Of a stretch of DNA of 64,000 nt, positions 1 through 12,137 are shown in pieces. Both the position numbers and the translations under genes were made by a program. The stretch comes from Ganoderma boninense (lineage: Eukaryota; Basidiomycota; Agaricomycetes; Polyporales; Polyporaceae), in the NCBI GenBank assembly GCA_002900995.3, contig CM035314.1, forward strand, positions 1,907,372 to 1,971,371. Direction: 5' to 3'. Position 1 is the stretch's first letter. Every line of letters begins with the position of its first letter. Below the pieces are notes generated by a model, which made no database searches, was not told the DNA's origin, and saw nothing but the letters and a program-made list of their open reading frames with translations.

Positions 1-1282
1 GATGTTGAGAATCTGGAGAGAAAGTGGACGTGCGCACGGAAGGAAGACATGCTGTAAGGCGCCGAATGAAGCCGAACTAGCCGCGGAGATCGCATCGCGA
101 CGCGTCGTGGCCTGCCCTAAACCGCGTGCTTTGTTGTTGGAGTCGGACTCTCCGCCGCTTTGCGAGGACTGATGCTATGGTCGGGAGCTCCGGCTTCGAC
201 AGGGTGGCCAATGCGTTATCGGGATTCACATTCGAGAGATGCATCACGACCGCGAGACGAGGCACCCGCTTTGTGCGCGCGCCGTCCGAGCGCCGCACGC
301 TTTGTTAAATTGACAGTGGTGGCCGAGGCCAAAGCGGGCTTCGGCGCCTATCTGCCGCATGGATACCTGACACTCAGCGTCAACAATGTGGTTAGCGACG
401 GCCACCACGTGGACCCCCTCATCCCCTGAGTACCCTCTCCATGCCCCGGATTGAAGTCGACACAACGGAAGACCCCCATATACGAACACGGAATAAAGCA
501 CCACTTCCAAACCCAACATTTTGAAGTCCGCTGATCGCACAGCAACCGAACGGTGCCGCCAGCGGGCAGTGTCATTTACAAGACCTCCAGGATCGGGAGA
601 CCGTCCATTAAGTCCCTCTTCCCCTCTCTGTTGTCGTTTCGCGGTGATAACGGTAGGTATCTGCGTGTTAGGAGTGCCAATCTGGCTCAATACTGTTCTT
701 CGTCGGAAAGATCATCCAGGCCATAGCGTCATCGCCCAATGTACCTATTCCAGGCCTTGAGCACCCTCATGCAGCCCCACGATGAAGTAGCAGATTCTAC
801 CAATGGACGAGGTTCCCGGCGCTTGGGACAATGCTCCGCGAATCCGAGTATCGGGACGAGTTTCGTTCCTGGGCAACGCTGAATCGATAGGCCACTCCCC
901 CCAACCCAAAATGGAACGGTCGCGACGTCACCGCCCATTGTTCTTGCGCCGGTCTGGTCTCGTAGCACACACGTCCAGGGGAAAGCGGAGTGGCCATCCC
1001 AACAGCACCGAACGCAGCATCGCCTCGGACCCGCATAGGCTTATGCAAGTTATTGAAGCTCCGCGCGCCACTCGAGGCAACGCTTTGGTGAACCGGGCGC
1101 GGCTCCCACCCTCCCTTCCCCCTACCATTGTTCCTATAAAGTGCGCGTATATTGGCCGAACCCCAACGGCGTCTAGATCACTCGAACTCTTGCCTCCTGC
1201 AACCATCTTCTTCCGGCGTTCGCCACAACTCAACTCGAACTCTCCACCCAGCTTATCCCAACTCCCCTCTCATACATTCAAC
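1..1282. other. No gene recognised; promoter side of the next gene
   Basis: No open frame here has protein-like composition or a recognisable domain, and the short frames on both strands overlap each other. The last 150 bases probably hold the promoter of the plus-strand gene that starts at 1283. Confidence 0.5.
1135..1141 (+). promoter_or_regulatory. TATA box
   Basis: TATAAAG lies about 148 bases before the ATG at 1283 and is followed by pyrimidine-rich DNA. This is a plausible core promoter for the Pro/Ala/Ser-rich gene. The call rests on the motif and its position only. Confidence 0.45.
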
Positions 1283-4200
1283 ATGCGTGTCACCAGATCG
1301 TCCACTCGTGCTGCGCGAGGTGAGTAGTCCAGTGTTGTTCTGTGGAGCGCGTCGGGCAGTGGTTGAACGTTGAACATCGACCCAGCCACCGCCCCCAATC
1401 TCCCCATCGCCCCAGCCAACCCCCCCGCTCCCGCTCCCGTCCCCGCTCCCGTCCCCGTAGTCGCCAACGGGCCCAAGCTGGTGCCCTGCATGGCCCGTCG
1501 CCCCGCCGGACGCGTTCCGGAAAAATCATAGGGATGGTGAGGTCTGTGGCGACGAAGCTCACCAGACCCCGTCGGGCCCCGAGGGCGGCCCCGACCAGGC
1601 GGCTGCTGGAGGAGTGGTGGGCAACATCGCGTGCGTACTGCGTTCATACTTACATGCGTCCGATCCTGACTTCGGGCCGTCCATCGCCAGCGTCGCCGCA
1701 ACCACCAATCCCGGCGCCACCGTCCCCGTCCCCCAACCACCGGCCCCCCCGCGCAAGCGCGGCAGTAGGGCCGCGGCCAAGAAAGATGCGAAAGAAGTAC
1801 AGGCTCCAGCCAACGATGCGTAAGTGTCTAAAGACCTGTTCGATTGCCGTGGTCTGTGTGGTTGACCATGCTGCCGGCGCCCAGTGCTGCCCCTCCGCCA
1901 CCATTGGCGCCGAACCTGCTCCTCCACCCCTGCTCCCACCAGCTCCCCGCCCCCACCGAGGGCACCATCGAGGTCACCGAACCCACCAGTCTCTTGTGTC
2001 GAAGGACAAGGGCAAGGCCCGCGAGCTCCCCATCGAAGACGATCAGGCTCCCCCGGCGCAGCCCGTCGCCGATGTCGACCCCGTCCCCAACGCTGACCCC
2101 GTCCCCGACCCCGCCTCCCGAAGGCCCCAAAGCCAGCCGTGGACACCGAACGCATCATCGCAGACCTCCACCACCTCAACGCCACCGTGCTCGCGGACGA
2201 CCAGATCGATTACATCGAGCACCACTGGGAGAGCTGCGTCTCGAGCAACACGAGGCTCAAGTACCTCAACACACTCAGGGACGCGGAGCGCCTCGTCCAC
2301 GAGGCGCGGGCGGCCGCTCGTGGCCCCGCCCCCGCTCCCGCTCCCCGCTCCCGTCCCCGCCCCTGCTCCTACCCCCAATCCTGCCGCGGCTCCCGCCCCC
2401 ACCCCAATCGGGCCACCGGCCGTGGTGGGGCTCGCAATGGAAGAGCGGGTGGTCAGCCCCGTGCTCAACCACCCGCTGCATCGACCTCCCAGGGTGCTGG
2501 TCCCTCCAATGCTGGTCCCTCCAATGCCGGCCCCTCCAATGCCGGCCCCTCCAATGCCGGCCCTTCCAATGCTGGTCGCTCTAACGGTGCTGGTCCCTCA
2601 AAAGGTGCCGGTCCCTCTAACGGTGTTGTTCCCTCCGAACTCGTTCCCAAACTCTCCCCTCTCAAGCGCGAGCGCGCGGTCAACTGGGGCCAGCCCAAAG
2701 ATTACAGGGATACCAGACGCCAGGTCAAGGAAGGAGAACGCTCGCATGCGCAAGCGCAAGCCGACCTGAACCGCCCCGCAGCCAACGGGGGCCAGGTCCC
2801 CATAGCCTCTACCTCCTCGACGGCCCCCCTGCCGTCCGCATCCACATCCACGAGCCGCGCGCCCACTGCCACGGCAGCAGCGCCGTCCGGGAACGGGAAC
2901 GGCAACACCGTCGCCCCCTCCGAAGCCGGTGAGCGTCCTTTCACGCCCTCCCTGCGCCGCTGGAACGCGGTCATCCTCGGGTACCCCGAGGACTACACCC
3001 CGCGCAACCCCTGGCCGGCGTCGATGATCGACCCGACCGGCCGTTCTTCGCACCCTGACGCGGTTCAGGACGCGTCGGGCACATTCGTCATCCCTCGCGC
3101 TCGCAACCCCAACCCCTCGGCGTCGGTTGCGCTCCCCACGACCGCGCCCCCTCAGCGCCGCCTTGCCCCGCCTCAGATTCGCGCTCCCCCTCCTGCCACC
3201 CCGCAGCCGCCACCGCCCCAGTCTCGCGCTCCCCGCCCCCGTCCGCGTCCTCGAACGAGTCCGCTGACGCCGACGAAGTCGAGGCCTCCCTCAGCATCAA
3301 CCTCGACGACGGAGATGCGCACCCCGCCGCGACCTCCTTGCCTCCACCGCTCAGCCCGCGGCCAGCACGAACGCCCCCCGCCCCTCCGCTCCCGCTGGCG
3401 CGCACGCCTCCCTAGACTCTGCGCGCCGCTACGACGACGAAGACGCAATCGTGCAGCAAGTCGTCGACGACGTCGTCCGCGAGTTCGAGGCCGAGCGCGC
3501 CGCGCGCCCCGCTCCCTCTGCGTCAGCGTTGGCATTCCCATCGCTCAACACGCCCCTCAGGCTGCCCCCCTCCCGCCCCTTACGCCCGACTTGCTGGCTC
3601 GCGTGCGCGCGAACCCGATCGTGTGGCGCGACCACGACAAGCCCGCGCCCAAGACCGGGAGCAGCCTGCTCAAGCCCCTCGCGAAGAACGCAGGCATGGG
3701 CACGGGCACGGGCAGCTCCATTTTCGGCGGGTCCGATCTCAAAGGCAAGGGCAAGGGCAAAGGCAAGGCACCGACGACGCTCTTTGGGCCTCCCCCCGGC
3801 AGGGGCGCGCAGAACCTGACCCAAAACCAGACCCGTCGTCGCCTGCCGCCTGCGCCGCAGGACAGGAAGGGCAAGAAGCGCGCTCGCGAGGATGAGCCTG
3901 AGGACGAAGTTGAGGACGAGGTAGACGAAGACGAAGACGAGGGCGAGACGGAGACCGAGGCTGAGGCAAATGCGAAGGCGAAGGCGAAGGCTGGCCCGGT
4001 GGTCCCGATCTGGGGATACACGTCGTCGACGGGCCCGATGAAGGTCCGCGTGGAGCTCGTGCCATGCCGCGCGCCGCGCCCGTCGTCCCCGCGGCCCCAT
4101 CGCCGAAGCGCCAGCGCGTGTCCGCGCCCGAGGCTACGACGCTGCCCCTGCCCCTGCCCCCTCCCCTGCCCCGGCTGAATCTGATTCTCAGGCCGCCGCC

Positions 4201-4428
4201 GTATCTCCGGATGCGCGGGACGAAAGCGCACCTGCGCCGTCGACGGAGCACGGTTCGCTGGGGTCGACACAGCCGCGCGGCCGGGACGGAGCTGCGAAGC
4301 GGTCGCGCGCGGAGTTCGAGGAGGGCTCGTCGTCTGGGGGCGCGGGCGTCGAGGGCGGGGACAAGGACGATGACGAGGACGAGGACGAGGCGCGCCCGGC
4401 GAAGAAGCCTCGCACCGACTCCCAGTGA
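1283..4428 (+). CDS. Pro/Ala/Ser-rich disordered protein, structure unresolved
   Basis: I do not recognise this protein. It starts MRVTRSSTRAARG with a clear donor at 1320 (GTGAGT). Another clear exon ends at about 1820 before GTAAGT. A long open frame runs from 2139 to 4178. The conceptual product is low complexity: Pro/Ala runs, five or more GPSNA repeats, a KGKGKGKGK stretch near 3745-3770, an acidic Glu/Asp tract near 3895-3960, and a basic end (KKPRTDSQ, stop at 4426-4428) that looks like a nuclear signal. The protein-like frame changes several times: frame 1 to 3 near 2110, then near 3230, 3340 and 3530, and again after 4050. I could not explain every change with canonical introns. Single-base errors in GC-rich homopolymers, missed introns or decay are all possible. 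The extent is better supported than the join. Confidence 0.5.
2493..2630 (+). repeat. 15-bp coding minisatellite (GPSNA units)
   Basis: Tandem 15-base units of the form GGTCCCTCCAATGCT, with C/T wobble, encode GPSNA repeated about five times. They then fade into GRSNGAGPSKGAGPSNG. The unit length keeps the frame, so copy number can vary without breaking the gene. Confidence 0.85.
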
Positions 4429-4946
4429 GGAGGTGCTGTGGCACCTCAAAGTGTATTCTCACGCAGATGGTAACTTAGGTGCGTTCGTGCGCTGGTTTGC
4501 GTTCTGCCTTTTACTCACGAGCGCGGTGCAGATGAGAACGTTTTCCTTGGTTTTTCTTGGTTTTTCTTGGTTTTTGTGTGGCTGACATTGCATGTTGATC
4601 GGGGCTTTGTATCTTTTGCCTGGGCTGGTGCCGTTCGAATCGCATTTTCGGATGGTCGTGGTTTTGGAAGCTCTCATACCTTGCGTGCGACGTTCCCAGA
4701 ACTCGGAACACGTATTGTCCCAACGTGGACTGTCGCCAGCGTTGTGCGGAGGCTCTATGCGCGAATGAGCTCTGAGTGCACATGAGGGAAACTTGCAAGT
4801 GTTGGTGAATACGGCCTCATACTACGCGAACCGGCTGGCTCTCAAGCCTCAGGCTTCTTCTTGAACGATATATTCGATGTACAATTGGGAGCTTCAACCA
4901 ACGGAGACGGTACGCCGTCTGGGAACGTTAGATACTATCATACTTG

Positions 4947-7001
4947 TCAGTCACTAACTTGAACTTGGTCGTCCTCATCCGCGGTAAAATATTCTTCCTC
5001 CGAGTCCGAGTCTGAGTCCGAGTCGATATTCTCTCCAACACAGGGACTCTCGTTGCACCACTCTATATAAGCATCTATCACGTAGTGGTTCGCCGCAAGA
5101 AACTCCATACTGAGTTCCATTTCCGCTGTTCCGCCTTCTCTGTTGTCCAACGTCACGAGCTCCCTGTCCTTCCAACTGCAGTCCTGCTTCATGCAACCAT
5201 TCCCATGCCAGCCCCACGGCGGCTCGTCGATCCAAGTGATGGTAATGGGGCCAATGGGACGTCCCCGAAGTGTCCCGCTGATGCAGGCAACGATGGTAAG
5301 CCGCCGGCCGTCGAGCTCCAGGGCGTGCGTGTACTCGATGGTGATTACGTCCTGAGCCTGAACGCCTAGCGTACCTGATGCAGCGGGTCTGGTGACAGTC
5401 AGCCAGTGCGTGGTTGGGTGGTCCTGATCTGGGCCTCGAAGGCTCAGAGCAATCGCGCGTTCTGCTGCTGCACTGGGCTCAGTGTCGCTGGGGTAGGCCA
5501 GCCTCCTGGCGGGAGCGTGGTGTTCCTTCTTCAGCAACAGGTTGATCCCCTTGTGTGGACGAATGAACGGATCCCAGTCTGACAGCATCGTGGTGCAGGG
5601 CAGTGCGTCTGGATGGGAGAGATATACAGCATCGATCTTCGCAAGGGCAGAGAAGCGCGAGAGAGCTTCGACCGACAGCGCGATGAGCTGCGCGCGGGAA
5701 TCCGACACGTTGGCAGTGCCCTCCTCGTCAAACGACTGAATATCTATGAACGCGCGAGACAGAAACTTCATCCCAGATGCGGACGCATTGACATGGCAGA
5801 CTCGTCCGAGGAGATGTCCAGGACGGTCCCGGCCCGCGTGTTCGCATCCCAAGACGGACAGATAGTATTTGGATGGCGGCCCGGCGAAGTGCTCAGCACG
5901 CGGTTCAGGCAGAAGTGCCGAGAGCGGGATGAGAGGGAAGTGTGTGCGGATGCCGTGCGGGGTGAAACTGTAGTCCGGGGCAGGGAGGTCGGGGTAATGG
6001 TAGAGGAGGGGGCCGAGAGGGACGGCCTCGACGCTCCCGCAATCTACGAAATTGTCAGGAGACGGAGCGAGTAAAGACGTGGAGGGCAGTGCAACGAATC
6101 TGAAAGATTTCCGGGAGTGGCGGGCTTGGGATTGGCGTCGGAATTGGGTTGGCCCGGGGTTCAAGTTGTCGAGCAGGGAGACCTGTGGGCCGAGGTAGAC
6201 ATGGCCCCATGCGAAGATGCTCTGGTCGGGAATGCGTCGCAAGATCTCCTCTTGGAGTCGCTGGAAAGCGCCCTCGCCCTCGCCGTATAGAGTGGGCATG
6301 TTGATGCCGAAGATGCCTAACAACGAGTATGCCCGATCCTCCACCCTTGTGGTTTCTCGTCGAGCCGCCCACGAAAGCCGCTGCGCGACGCTGAAAGTGG
6401 AAATTGTGTGTCGCTGGGATAGAGCGGTGAGACTGATGCCGGTGACGGCGCTCACGATGTCAGCAAGCTCCTTCTTCGATCCTATGGGACGCCAGTCCGC
6501 GGAGAGGAAGATCAGGTTCCAGGGTGCGAGAAGCTCTTGAAGCGTCCATCCGCGCCTGAACCATCGGCTTCCTCGGAATGCAGAGCCGTCCTCCTTGGGA
6601 TCCTCATAAGAGGGCACGTCCGCGAGGTAGGCGTAGCAGGTATGTGCTCCTTTGTACCACGCATACATGCAGTTAATGGCTTCTGACAGCTCCGAGCTGC
6701 TGGTCTGGTCAATGCAGCACGAGTCGATCCAGATGTACCGGTAGCCACACACGCGCGCGACTCTGCATGCCTTCAGGATCTTCGGCGAGAGGTTGCCATC
6801 CTCCCAGATGGCGGTGAAAGTGGGTACTTGGGAGCCTTTCGGCGCGTCCTCGATGGGATATCGCTTCTGGATCTTCTTCACTTCCTTGTACGTCTGCTCG
6901 CCGTTGGCGTCCCAGGTGTGTGAGAGGATGGCGTACTTGAATTCGCAGTTCCGCCAGTCCTTCTCGACAAAGTGCCCAGTATGCGTATCCAGCAGGCGCA
7001 T
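4947..7001 (-). CDS. HET-domain protein
   Basis: This intronless frame of 684 residues carries the three marks of the HET domain (Pfam HET): YAILSHTW at residues 23-30, YIWIDSCCIDQ at about 89-99, and RGWTLQELLAP at about 150-160. Then come SWAARRETTRVEDRAYSLLGIFGINMPTLYGEG and QRLQEEI, usual in Agaricomycete members. In ascomycetes HET proteins drive cell death when incompatible strains fuse; in basidiomycetes the role is unproven. The C-terminal 400 residues are specific to this protein and end in an acidic Asp/Ser run (DSDSDSDSEEE). The ATG at 7001 fits the family N-terminus (MRLLDT). The plus-strand frames across it are shadows. A second HET gene lies at 14631 and a relic at about 9.8 kb. 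Confidence 0.93.
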   Translation of the reverse strand: MRLLDTHTGHFVEKDWRNCEFKYAILSHTWDANGEQTYKEVKKIQKRYPIEDAPKGSQVPTFTAIWEDGNLSPKILKACRVARVCGYRYIWIDSCCIDQTSSSELSEAINCMYAWYKGAHTCYAYLADVPSYEDPKEDGSAFRGSRWFRRGWTLQELLAPWNLIFLSADWRPIGSKKELADIVSAVTGISLTALSQRHTISTFSVAQRLSWAARRETTRVEDRAYSLLGIFGINMPTLYGEGEGAFQRLQEEILRRIPDQSIFAWGHVYLGPQVSLLDNLNPGPTQFRRQSQARHSRKSFRFVALPSTSLLAPSPDNFVDCGSVEAVPLGPLLYHYPDLPAPDYSFTPHGIRTHFPLIPLSALLPEPRAEHFAGPPSKYYLSVLGCEHAGRDRPGHLLGRVCHVNASASGMKFLSRAFIDIQSFDEEGTANVSDSRAQLIALSVEALSRFSALAKIDAVYLSHPDALPCTTMLSDWDPFIRPHKGINLLLKKEHHAPARRLAYPSDTEPSAAAERAIALSLRGPDQDHPTTHWLTVTRPAASGTLGVQAQDVITIEYTHALELDGRRLTIVACISGTLRGRPIGPITITWIDEPPWGWHGNGCMKQDCSWKDRELVTLDNREGGTAEMELSMEFLAANHYVIDAYIEWCNESPCVGENIDSDSDSDSEEEYFTADEDDQVQVSD

Positions 7002-9808
7002 CGTCGTTGCAATGCTATGGCTGTTTGCAACTGCGGTTCGTGGCCCAAGTCAGCACGGCATCGTAACAACGCACATATCTCGATGGACGTACGGCGTGCG
7101 GTACACGAATGGCTACCATCGGAAGGTTAAAGATAAACAACATACGGCGGTAAAGAACGCATGCGACGTACCGCTAGAGTAGCCGCTTTGATGTATTGGC
7201 ACACGAGCGCGGTGAGGACGTCAAACGGGATGAGACTCTAGAGTCAATGAGGATAGGGAGAAGCGCAGGAAGATCAGATTTAGAAGCTTTGAGACCCTCA
7301 AGGTCTCTTTAAGCCAAGAAGCAACTACGCTCTGGCGACTATCAAACCCCGGTGTCATATGTGCGCTCTTCCCTGCCAGTCCGTGTGAGAGGGGAAGGTC
7401 CACTCAGGCAATCTGTCAACCGGACGTGAGCTGGGTGGAATCAGGCAGTCGTATCGACGAATCAACATGTTCAGGCATGACATGGTTTCCAGTTGCAGTA
7501 GGATGGATGCCCGAAGCCGCGAGAGATAACCGCTGGCATGAGTCAGGGTACCAATCGAAAACGCTGGCAGCTACTAGGGCAGAACGAAAAGAGCTGCACT
7601 CAGGCTGCCGTGGAACAGACTGCTAGCGAGAGCGAAGAGATATAACTTAGGGAAAAATGAGATGCTTCAAGGGACAAGAAATTTGACACAGATGGAGGAG
7701 CGGTGCAAGACTACAAAGACGCTCGCTGGAGGCTCTTCCTGAGGCGCCGGTGTTCCTTGGCAACCAAATCAAGCAGCACAAGCGCCTTGTCCTCCGACTC
7801 TCCGAATTGAGTAATACAAGCGCCGGATGAGATTGCGGCCTCTGCTTGGCCTGTAGTCAAACCGCATTCCCAGTGCCCAGTGCCCACCACTCTCGGCCTC
7901 ATCGCACAATGAACCATATCGTCACCAACGCCTGAAACATTACGAGCTATGCACCTTCGTCTCCTCTGGCCTTTGCTGCCCACTGCCCTCCGCGAGACTC
8001 GAGTCTGGCATTCGTCCCCTCAGGCTCTCACCCTGGTCAACCCTTCTAGTATCCCTCTTTGCTCCATCCCCATCTTACTTGGTCCTTTGTGTCTCATCTG
8101 CCTCTCATCCAAACTCTGGAAGCCAAGAGACGTCGAAGTACTCCCTGCATGCCGCCCACGCCTTTTTCGCTCGTGTTTGGGTCCGTCGCGTTCTCCTCTC
8201 TTGCCGACATGTCCTACTCCACAACTATTATGACTTTGTCGTGTCCCCTAGATATCCGCTCACTGGACGCTTCAAGCTGGTTCATTCACATCACATGACG
8301 CCACCTCCGCCTGCCGACAATTGAGGATCAGATTCTCAACTATCGGCTTTTATCTTTCCGGCCTTTGGCCTGGTTCTTGTTCGGCATTCGCTATGGAAGT
8401 ACAGGAGGACTAGATGGATGAAACCTTGTCATGAATGTCTCTTGGTACGTTATTCGGTCACTTCCTCTCCCGCTCTTCCCTCCGCGCTCCACCTACTGCA
8501 AGGCTCGCATCCCCGCGCATTTCTGTCTTGAGCACATATGCATGCGTGTAATCTGGTCCGTAAATCCTTCTCGACGTGGACCGATAGACTTCAGCGTTGT
8601 CCTGCCCCCCTTCTCCCATTTGTCCCACTCCCCGGCGCTCAAGGCCTCGTGCATCACGCTTCGACCTCGCAGTGTTTAACCTTTCCAAGGCTTATGGAGG
8701 GAGTGCTTGGATCTGCGAATCGAACATCAAGCTCGCGCTTCATCCCCCACACCCGTAGATGGGGGTTACCACGGTTCCACGCCCCTCCCGCTTCGATATC
8801 CCTTCCGTTTCGAGGGCTCCTGCATAACCTCACCAGGATTTCTCATGCCACCTCGAGGGTTTCACCCTCAAACCAAGGAACCTCTCTCGCGTGGTCGCGC
8901 GGTCGTTCTTACGGTGGACCGATAGGTCATCCCCGCCTCTTTTCCCACGGCATCGCGCTCACGTCGGTCCGTTGTCAGCATGCCTTCGAACGTATGTGAG
9001 GTGGGGAAGACCTGCTGCCCCTTGCGAAAGGGATGCCATTTGCTCGAGGCAGCGTGGCACTACCTCAGTCGCGTTGACTATATTTCCTTTCAAGCGGCAT
9101 GCTGACATATCCATCAACTAGAGCCCAGGCCATCCCCTCGTGAGGAACAATGTTCGCCACACTGCTAATATGCCTACCGTATATCATAACGACCGCGACG
9201 AGCGGTGAACTCTTCCTTGGCATTGCACTAGCTTTCCCTGCTCATATCGGCCACAGACAATGGGCACGCTGAGGTCCTTGTCTCCGCCAGCCTTCAACAA
9301 TGGGAATGTCCGCCACCTCCACTAATTACAAGGATGCTCGCCTTCGACTGCTGTCGATACCGATCTGGAACCCCACTGCGCGCCAGACCGCCTTGCAAGC
9401 GCCTGCTTCCTACCCGCAGAGACTATGTATGTACCGTCGAACAGCTTATCACGCACGCCTCGCGCAATCCAGAGGTCGTGGTCGAGCACGTCGCTCTGGA
9501 TGATGTACCTCCGGCCCCTCTCTTATTCTAGCGAGCAGTCGTCTTTTCTCGGGGGGTCCTCCGGGGGAGGTTTGTTCGCGTCGGCGGGAAACAGGATGGT
9601 CCGCCCCTCACGATCGTGCAGGTAACGAGTTTGCGAGCCCGAAATGCGTATACGGGAGCGTGACCCCGAGTCCAGGGCTTGGCTCTAGGGATGTTAGTTG
9701 TCGTCCGGTGTGACAAAGATCCGAAGTGTCACTCGCGCCTGCTGTTCGTTCCTCTGGCCTCCAGTAGTTCGAGATATTGTGCTTTCGTTTCTGCATCGGC
9801 GAGAGTGC
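7002..9808. other. Gene-poor stretch, no gene recognised
   Basis: Frames are short and none shows a domain. About 7950-9000 is rich in C and T on the plus strand. An 11-bp inverted repeat (GTCAGCATGCC and its complement) sits near 8976 and 9105. I see nothing else to annotate. Confidence 0.5.
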
Positions 9809-9889
9809 ACCCGTGGTCTGGAATATGCCGCAGGATATCTTCCGTACAAAGTAGGCACGTTGATAGGAAGACACCTACTTAGCAATGAT
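9809..9889 (-). pseudogene. HET-domain gene relic
   Basis: Read on the minus strand, this stretch keeps a broken copy of the end of a HET domain. INVPTLYG corresponds to INMPTLYG of the gene at 4947-7001, and the next bases match its codons for the E-I-L-R-R-I-P-D-Q region. The roughly 30 bases between the two blocks (EGEGAFQRLQ in the intact gene) are missing, and frame is lost on both sides. The similarity is visible at the base level, with about four of five bases identical in the first block. It is a dead fragment, probably from a third HET copy. Confidence 0.6.
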
Positions 9890-10424
9890 CACGCCCAGTC
9901 CCCTCCCACCAACTAAGATAGCCCTTGAACGACGGTTATGTAAGCTCTAAAGATCCTGAAGGTAAGTAACACAGCTTTAAGTAGTACGACCAACCCATAG
10001 CACATGGCGAACTCTGTGGACATCTAACACTTAACGCCCATCTCGATTCTCAGTCCGCCCTGGGTTGTGCTTAGCATGACAGGGAGCCGATGCATTATCC
10101 AAGACAAAATTGGGCTAACTCTCTATCTTGTCTCACTAGACATGGCTGAGGGCACAGTCCATGCTGTGGACCGACATCGGAGAGCCAAGGAGGAAATTTG
10201 GCAGGATCTAGTCGAGGCCCACGCCATTGCCCCGTGCGGCAAATGCCGGAATTGCCATATGCGGAAGTCGTGTGGAGCAGGTGATATCTAGCGAAAGTGG
10301 TCCCACCTAGAAATGCGCTGTGTTGCGCCAGCACTTGCCTCTCGAGCTCATTCCAGGCCATCGACGAGACCACCGACGACGGGGCTGGAGCGGCCCTCTC
10401 TCTCCTCATAAGCCCCCGCCCGCC

Positions 10425-12137
10425 ATGCCCGCCTTACGAAACTCTCCCGACGCTATGTGGTCCGTCTCCTACGACATCATCATCGTCGGCGCAGGCGTCG
10501 CCGGCTCCGCCCTCGCACACGCCCTCTCCGCCGCTGCCGTCAAGCGCAACCGGCCCCTCCGCATCTGCCTCCTTGAGCGGTCGCTCGCAGAGCCCGACCG
10601 CATCGTCGGCGAGCTCCTCCAGCCGGGCGGCATCATGGCGCTCCAGAAGCTCGGCCTCGAGGACTGCGTGGACGGCATCGACGCGATCCCGACCTACGGC
10701 TACTGCGTCGTCCTCGACGGCGCGCCCGTGCACATCCCGTACCCCGACAACCACGAGGGCCGCGCGTTCCACCACGGCCGCTTCATCCAGCAGCTCCGCA
10801 AGAAGGCCAAGGCCGCCGAGCGCGTCGACGTCGTCGAGGGCACCGTCTCCGAGCTCATCGAGTGCCCGCTCACAGGCCGCATCCTAGGCGTGCGCGCGAC
10901 GCGCAAGGAGGAGGGCGCGGTCGAGAAGGAGGCGTTCTTCGCGGACCTCACCATCGTCGCGGACGGCTGCTTCTCCAACTTCCGGAGCAAGGTCCTCGGC
11001 AAGGCGCAATACCCTGGCGAGACGAAAGGCCACTTCTGCGGGCTGATCTTGGAGGACGCGGCGCTGCCGATCCCCAAGCACGGGACCGTCATGCTGGTCA
11101 AGGGGTATGGGCCGGTGCTGTCGTACCAGATTGGGACGCACGAGACGAGGGTGCTGTTTGACGTGAAGCATCCCCCGCCTGCAGACCTGAAGGTGCGTCG
11201 TTGCATATATGCGCGTTTTTCTTCGAGTTTCTTAGCATTTCGCTTTCCCTACCCGTCAGGACCAAATCCTGAACAACATCATCCCCCAACTCCCCGCCGC
11301 GCTCCACCTCCCCGCACAAAAGGCCCTCGAGGCCGACCGCCTCCGCCGCATGCCCAACACCTTCATCCCGCCCGCGCAGCAAGGGAAGCAGACGCGAGAG
11401 GGCGCGTTCCTCCTCGGCGACTCCTGGAACATGCGGCATCCGCTGACGGGCGGCGGAATGACGTGTGCGTTCAACGACGTCGTCATCCTGCGGGATCTGC
11501 TGCTGGACGTAAAAGAGCTCGCGGACTGGGAGCAGGTCGCTCCCGTGCTCAACCGGTGGTTCTGGGCGCGGAAGCCACTAGCGTCGACGGTGAACATTCT
11601 CAGTGTTGCGCTGTACGACCTCTTTGGCGCAGACGGTACGTAGACGCAATTGCCTTTCTCTGGACTTTTATTTACCGAGGAATCCCTACAGACCCACATC
11701 TGGAGGTCCTCCGGACTGGCTGCTTCAAGTACTTCGAGCTGGGCGGCGCGTGCGTGCGCGAGCCCGTGACTCTCCTTGCCGCGTATGTCGCCTCCTCGTA
11801 TTGTTCTATCCGCTACTTTATTTACCCCGTTCGTTCTTGCAGAATCGCACAAGCCCCGATCCTGCTCTTCAGACACTTCTTCACCGTCGCGCTCTACTCG
11901 ATCTGGGTCCTGTTCACGCATCCACGGAAGGTGGGCACCAGCGCGGACGGGAAGCCGCTCTACCGGCGGCCCCGGCCCGACGAGTGGCCACTCTTGGCGC
12001 TGAAGAGCGTGCAAGTGGTGCGTGGTCTCTCCGTCCGCCATTGGTTTTTTTGCGGCGACTAATTTGTTCCTCGCCAACAGTTCTACACGGCGTGTGTCGT
12101 GTTCCTGCCACTGCTATGGACGGAGATCCGGCCATGA
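10425..12137 (+). CDS. ERG1: Squalene epoxidase (squalene monooxygenase)
   Basis: This enzyme converts squalene to 2,3-oxidosqualene, using FAD and oxygen, in ergosterol synthesis at the ER or lipid droplets; it is the target of allylamines. Exons are 10425-11192, 11260-11635, 11692-11782, 11843-12017 and 12081-12137. All junctions are GT-AG with matching phase, giving 488 residues, normal for fungi. The FAD Rossmann motif DIIIVGAGVAGSA is at about 17-29. FVGELLQPGG-like IVGELLQPGG follows. GDSWNMRHPLTGGGM, the second FAD motif, sits in exon 2. The end is hydrophobic (FYTACVVFLPLLW), the usual membrane anchor. The start could be the Met codon at 10425 or at 10455; both lie before the fold. 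A decayed copy lies 1 kb downstream. Confidence 0.96.

Noticed and set aside
3429..4462. Long minus-strand frames across the Pro/Ala-rich gene
   Set aside because: They are Arg-rich mirror readings of GC-rich coding DNA, with no start context, domain or introns.
8431..9121. Overlapping plus-strand frames of 70-150 codons
   Set aside because: Pyrimidine-rich sequence gives open frames in several phases; none has a domain or splice structure.
11256..12077. Minus-strand frame of 273 codons over ERG1
   Set aside because: It spans ERG1 introns and is fully explained by the plus-strand gene.
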